Shown here: positions 60,811-64,000 of the stretch, piece by piece
Numbering within the stretch: position 1 is the first letter of the stretch
How the letters are laid out: every line of letters begins with the position of its first letter
Source of the DNA: Candidatus Fibrimonadaceae bacterium
GTDB taxonomy: Bacteria > Fibrobacterota > Fibrobacteria > Fibrobacterales > Fibrobacteraceae
Direction: 5' to 3'
DNA: 64,000 nt
NCBI GenBank assembly: GCA_031281345.1
Contig: JAITFN010000047.1
Coordinates: forward strand, 1 to 64,000
Program-made: the position numbers and the translations under genes
The notes under the pieces: model-generated
What the model was told of the DNA's origin: nothing
The model's input: the letters and a program-made list of their open reading frames with translations, nothing else
Database searches by the model: none

Positions 60811-63411
60811 ATGGAAAGTTTTATTTTTATAGCTACAATTATTTATGTTTGTTATTTCATAATTAGTAACTATGGCGATAAAATACTTAGCAGAGTAAGC
60901 AATTCATACAAGCAAAAAATCGAAGAGTATGAATATATATGTTCATTACTTGTTAAAGAAACATTTGACGCCATTGAAGAAATTGATTTGTTCTTGCGAT
61001 CGTCAGATTCTTTTCTCAACTTAGAACAAGCTAAACATATATTAAACGGCAAAAGATACTTATATGACAAGCTATTCCAAATCAATCACAAAAAACTTAG
61101 AAAGACCGCGGATTACCAAAAACTCATATATGCAAAAGATATTTTTGTTGATAAATATAAGTCATTTGTACAACTCGTGCTTAGACATAATGAACGCATA
61201 TTAGAGAAGCAATTTTTAGATGCTTGTAAGCTGGTAGGAGATGTTGAAGGAATTAAACTTGATAAACAACAAATGCAATGCATTATAAAAGAAGCGCACA
61301 ACCATTTGGTAATTGCAGGAGCTGGAACAGGCAAAACAACAACAATTATCGGGAAAATTAAGTTTTTGCTTAATAAAGGTATATGCAAACCAAATGAAAT
61401 ACTTGTATTGTCCTTCACTAATGCTTCGGCATCCGAGATGAAAGAACGCATTGAAAAAGAAACAAACCAGCCGATAGAGGCTTCTACATTTCACAAATTA
61501 GGACTAAATATCATCGAATCCACAGATGGAATTGTCCCAAAGATTACGCAAATTAAGCTACCTTCTTTCATAAAAAACCAATTGTCCAGTCTGATGAAAC
61601 AAATTGGTTATCTGCAACAATTATCCACCTATCTGTTATTCAATTCAGTAGTCGCAAAATCAGAATTTGAATTTGCGAATGAAACAGAATATAAAGAATA
61701 TTTGGAATGCAATCCTCCCACAACTTTAAAAAACGAGAAAGTAAAGAGTTATGGCGAATTGGATATTGCAAATTTTTTATCGCAAAATGGAATAGCATAC
61801 GAATATGAATCCGCTTATTCCATAGATACAAGAACTTCCGAGTATGGGCAATATCACCCAGATTTTTATTTGCCCACATATAAAGTATATATTGAATATT
61901 TTGGCATTGACAGCAATGGGCAAGTACCTGCATATTTTCACGGAAGGAATGGAAAAAATGCATCGGAGATATACCAAGAATCAATGAGTTGGAAACGTAA
62001 ATTGCATAAGGAACACAATACAATAATGCTGGAATGTTTTGCTTATGAAAAATTTTCTGGTGATTTGCTCAAAAACCTTGAGGAAAAATTAGAAAAACAA
62101 GGTGTTATTTTCAAGCCTAAAGCACCCAACGAAATACTTGATGAATTAATGGCAAGCGAAAAATCTTTAATAGATGGTTTTGTTGAATTGGCAGGAACAA
62201 TTATTAATTTAATTAAAAGCAATGCATACACTATTGCAAAAGTACGAAGCATGATTATGGCAAGCCGTATGTCTGTTGAATCCAGTTTAACTCTTTTGGA
62301 TTTGATAGAACCAATATACCAAGCTTATTCTCAGACGCTTGCGGAAAGAAATGAAATTGACTTTAACGATATGATTAACATTGCTACTGAATATGTAACG
62401 GAAATGAAATATTGCCATAATTATAAATTTGCGATAGTTGATGAGTATCAGGATATTTCTAAATCTAGGTTTTCCCTGCTCAAGGCTATGCGAAATGCTA
62501 ACGATTACTCGCTATTTTGTGTTGGAGATGACTGGCAGAGTATTTACAGGTTTGCTGGAAGCGATATAGGTTTTATTCTGAATTTTGAGAAATATTGGGG
62601 TATTTCAGAGAGCAGCAAAATTGAAACAACTTATAGATTTGCCCAAAAATTGATAGATATCAGCGGTGAATTCATTATGCAAAATCCAAACCAAGTGAAA
62701 AAATCCATTAAAGGAAATCAAATAGATAAATTTTTCCCACTTGAAGAAATCAACGGCTATACAGAATTTAAACTTGTAGATTTTTTGCTTGAAAAATTAA
62801 AGGATTTGCCACAAAACAGTTCTGTGTTTTTTATTGGGCGATATAATTTTGATATTGATTTTATCAAGAATAGTGCAAATTTCTCATGCAGTTATGATAA
62901 TCATGCAAATCAAACTTGTCTTGCATTTCAGAATCGCAGAGATTTAAAATTAACTTTTTTAACTGCACATAGTTCCAAAGGATTGCAGGCAGATTATGTA
63001 TTTATTATCAACAATAAAAAATCACGTATGGGATTTCCAAGCAAAATGCAAGATGCTCCTATATTAGACTTGCTTCTAGAAAACAGTGACAATTATCCAT
63101 ATTCTGAAGAACGCAGATTATTCTATGTTGCACTTACAAGAGCAAAGAAAAAAGTTATTTTGCTTACGCTCAAAGACAAAGAGTCTGAGTTTGTCACAGA
63201 ATTAAGGAACAAGTATAAAAAGGAGATGGAACGAGAGACTTTTACTTGTCCGCGTTGCGGAGGTCGTCTTTCTAAGAAATCTGGACCTTATGGTATTTTT
63301 TTAGGTTGCGACAACTGGAAACGCAAGGGTTGTCCATATACACGGACACTCACAAGAGGAAAGAGGATGGAAACAAATCAACTTATTGATAATAATTTAG
63401 TATATTATTAG
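60811..63411 (+). CDS. UvrD-like helicase with nuclease-like insertion and topoisomerase-type zinc finger
   Basis: The 866-residue protein has a hydrophobic N-terminal segment (FIFIATIIYVCYFII), a superfamily 1 helicase core with GAGTGKTTT (Lys175), VLSFTNASASEM, AIVDEYQDIS, GDDWQSIYRFAG and FYVALTRAKK, and an insertion at about 310-420. The insertion has YHPDFYLPTYKVYIEYFG, like a PD-(D/E)xK nuclease fold. The C-terminal zinc finger CPRCGGRL...CDNWKRKGCPYT (about 813-845) is of topoisomerase I type. An OLD-family gene follows 30 nt later; the helicase-OLD pairing is that of Gabija and class 2 OLD systems. Confidence 0.88.
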   Translation: MESFIFIATIIYVCYFIISNYGDKILSRVSNSYKQKIEEYEYICSLLVKETFDAIEEIDLFLRSSDSFLNLEQAKHILNGKRYLYDKLFQINHKKLRKTADYQKLIYAKDIFVDKYKSFVQLVLRHNERILEKQFLDACKLVGDVEGIKLDKQQMQCIIKEAHNHLVIAGAGTGKTTTIIGKIKFLLNKGICKPNEILVLSFTNASASEMKERIEKETNQPIEASTFHKLGLNIIESTDGIVPKITQIKLPSFIKNQLSSLMKQIGYLQQLSTYLLFNSVVAKSEFEFANETEYKEYLECNPPTTLKNEKVKSYGELDIANFLSQNGIAYEYESAYSIDTRTSEYGQYHPDFYLPTYKVYIEYFGIDSNGQVPAYFHGRNGKNASEIYQESMSWKRKLHKEHNTIMLECFAYEKFSGDLLKNLEEKLEKQGVIFKPKAPNEILDELMASEKSLIDGFVELAGTIINLIKSNAYTIAKVRSMIMASRMSVESSLTLLDLIEPIYQAYSQTLAERNEIDFNDMINIATEYVTEMKYCHNYKFAIVDEYQDISKSRFSLLKAMRNANDYSLFCVGDDWQSIYRFAGSDIGFILNFEKYWGISESSKIETTYRFAQKLIDISGEFIMQNPNQVKKSIKGNQIDKFFPLEEINGYTEFKLVDFLLEKLKDLPQNSSVFFIGRYNFDIDFIKNSANFSCSYDNHANQTCLAFQNRRDLKLTFLTAHSSKGLQADYVFIINNKKSRMGFPSKMQDAPILDLLLENSDNYPYSEERRLFYVALTRAKKKVILLTLKDKESEFVTELRNKYKKEMERETFTCPRCGGRLSKKSGPYGIFLGCDNWKRKGCPYTRTLTRGKRMETNQLIDNNLVYY

Positions 63412-63441
63412 CTTGATTAAGCAAATAAAAGGAGTAAAAAA

Positions 63442-64000
63442 ATGCGCATCGAAAATATCAAAATACGAAATTTCCGTAAACTCAAAGAAGTTAAAATAGA
63501 TTTACGAGATGATAAAACTGTATTTATAGGAGCAAATAATAGCGGAAAAACATCTGCTATGGTTGCAATGCGATACTTCCTAAAGACTGAGTCTAAAAGT
63601 TTTAACATCTATGATTTCACAATTTCCAACCACGTAAAAATAAAAGAAATCGGTATAAAACTAGAAAACGAAACAGATAAATCTCCAGAGCCACGTGATT
63701 TATCGTTGTGGGAAGATATTTTGCCATCATTTGATATTTGGTTTTATGTAGGAGACGATGACATCCATTACGTAAGTCATATCATACCAACACTTGACTG
63801 GGCTGGTGGATATTTAGGTGTAAGATTACAATATGAGCCAAAAGATGTCGCTGTCCTTTATAGCAAATATAAGGAAGCTCACGAACGCATCAATGAATTG
63901 AAAGAAAAAACATTCGTAAACGGAGAAAAATGCGATACAGATTTATTCCCGAAGGATATGTTTGCTTTTTTAGAACAAGATCTGCAGCAATATTTCACTA
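63442..64000 (+). CDS. OLD-family ATPase/nuclease, N-terminal part (cut by window edge)
   Basis: ATG 63442 follows AAAGGAG by 8 nt. The first 186 codons are in the window. The protein starts MRIENIKIRNFRKLKEVKID and has Walker A GANNSGKT (residues 30-37), the start of an AAA_15/RecF-like ATPase. In OLD proteins a TOPRIM nuclease follows, beyond the edge. With the UvrD-like helicase upstream it forms a Gabija-like pair, although in Gabija the nuclease gene (gajA) usually comes first. Confidence 0.8.
   Translation, partial: MRIENIKIRNFRKLKEVKIDLRDDKTVFIGANNSGKTSAMVAMRYFLKTESKSFNIYDFTISNHVKIKEIGIKLENETDKSPEPRDLSLWEDILPSFDIWFYVGDDDIHYVSHIIPTLDWAGGYLGVRLQYEPKDVAVLYSKYKEAHERINELKEKTFVNGEKCDTDLFPKDMFAFLEQDLQQYFT

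Overview
The window is an AT-rich bacterial chromosome segment that most likely comes from the phylum Fibrobacterota. Three things point there: a lipoprotein with a Fibrobacter-type FISUMP (TIGR02145-like) domain at 45257-46189, a secreted protein with a serine-rich linker and a C-terminal sorting-type domain at 30770-32965, and a secreted GH9 cellulase at 38813-40513. Flagellar genes (flhA, flhF, fliA) suggest a motile, host-gut-type member rather than non-motile Fibrobacter; that is inference.

Layout. 1-3250: end of dapL, surE, a possible GNAT toxin-antitoxin pair and a methyltransferase. 3335-12944: trpD, an ABC-class ATPase with a small partner, a beta-propeller lipoprotein, and the flagellar run flhA-flhF-membrane protein-fliA-small acidic protein. 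13030-24164: a tandem signalling operon of four paralogous hybrid histidine kinases and two HD-GYP proteins, one of which has a ruined active site; the last kinase is a mosaic of its neighbours. 24184-41570: mostly housekeeping and metabolism (valS, purC, CBM48 protein, lysA, hisI, queG, pdxA, scpB, feoAB, GH9, argC) with several exported proteins. 41627-45256: a four-gene operon of unknown function with coiled-coil proteins, a four-helix membrane protein and an OmpA-like lipoprotein. 45257-50525: FISUMP lipoprotein, acetyltransferase, GH13, diguanylate cyclase, TetR, EamA protein.

50.57 kb to the end looks like a defence island. It opens with the 3' part of a tRNA-like sequence and two tandem 11-bp repeats. 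Next, on the minus strand, is an apparent operon of a zinc-ribbon-like protein, a 972-residue unknown protein, a prokaryotic viperin (radical SAM) and a nucleotide kinase. Then, on the plus strand, come a TOTE-type primase-helicase, a GmrSD-like DUF262 enzyme, two remnants of adenine methyltransferases, and a UvrD-like helicase followed by an OLD-family ATPase that runs off the window (Gabija-like / class 2 OLD).

A pattern across the window is a TATATT-type -10 box inside TTTCTATATT, placed 6-8 nt before the start codon of at least eleven genes (trpD, valS, purC, scpB, feoA, GH9, the FISUMP lipoprotein and others). Transcription would begin at or next to the start codon, so these genes look leaderless. 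Others, with a Shine-Dalgarno sequence, have the same box 16-60 nt upstream.

All assignments come from reading the sequence and recalling family motifs; no database search was run.
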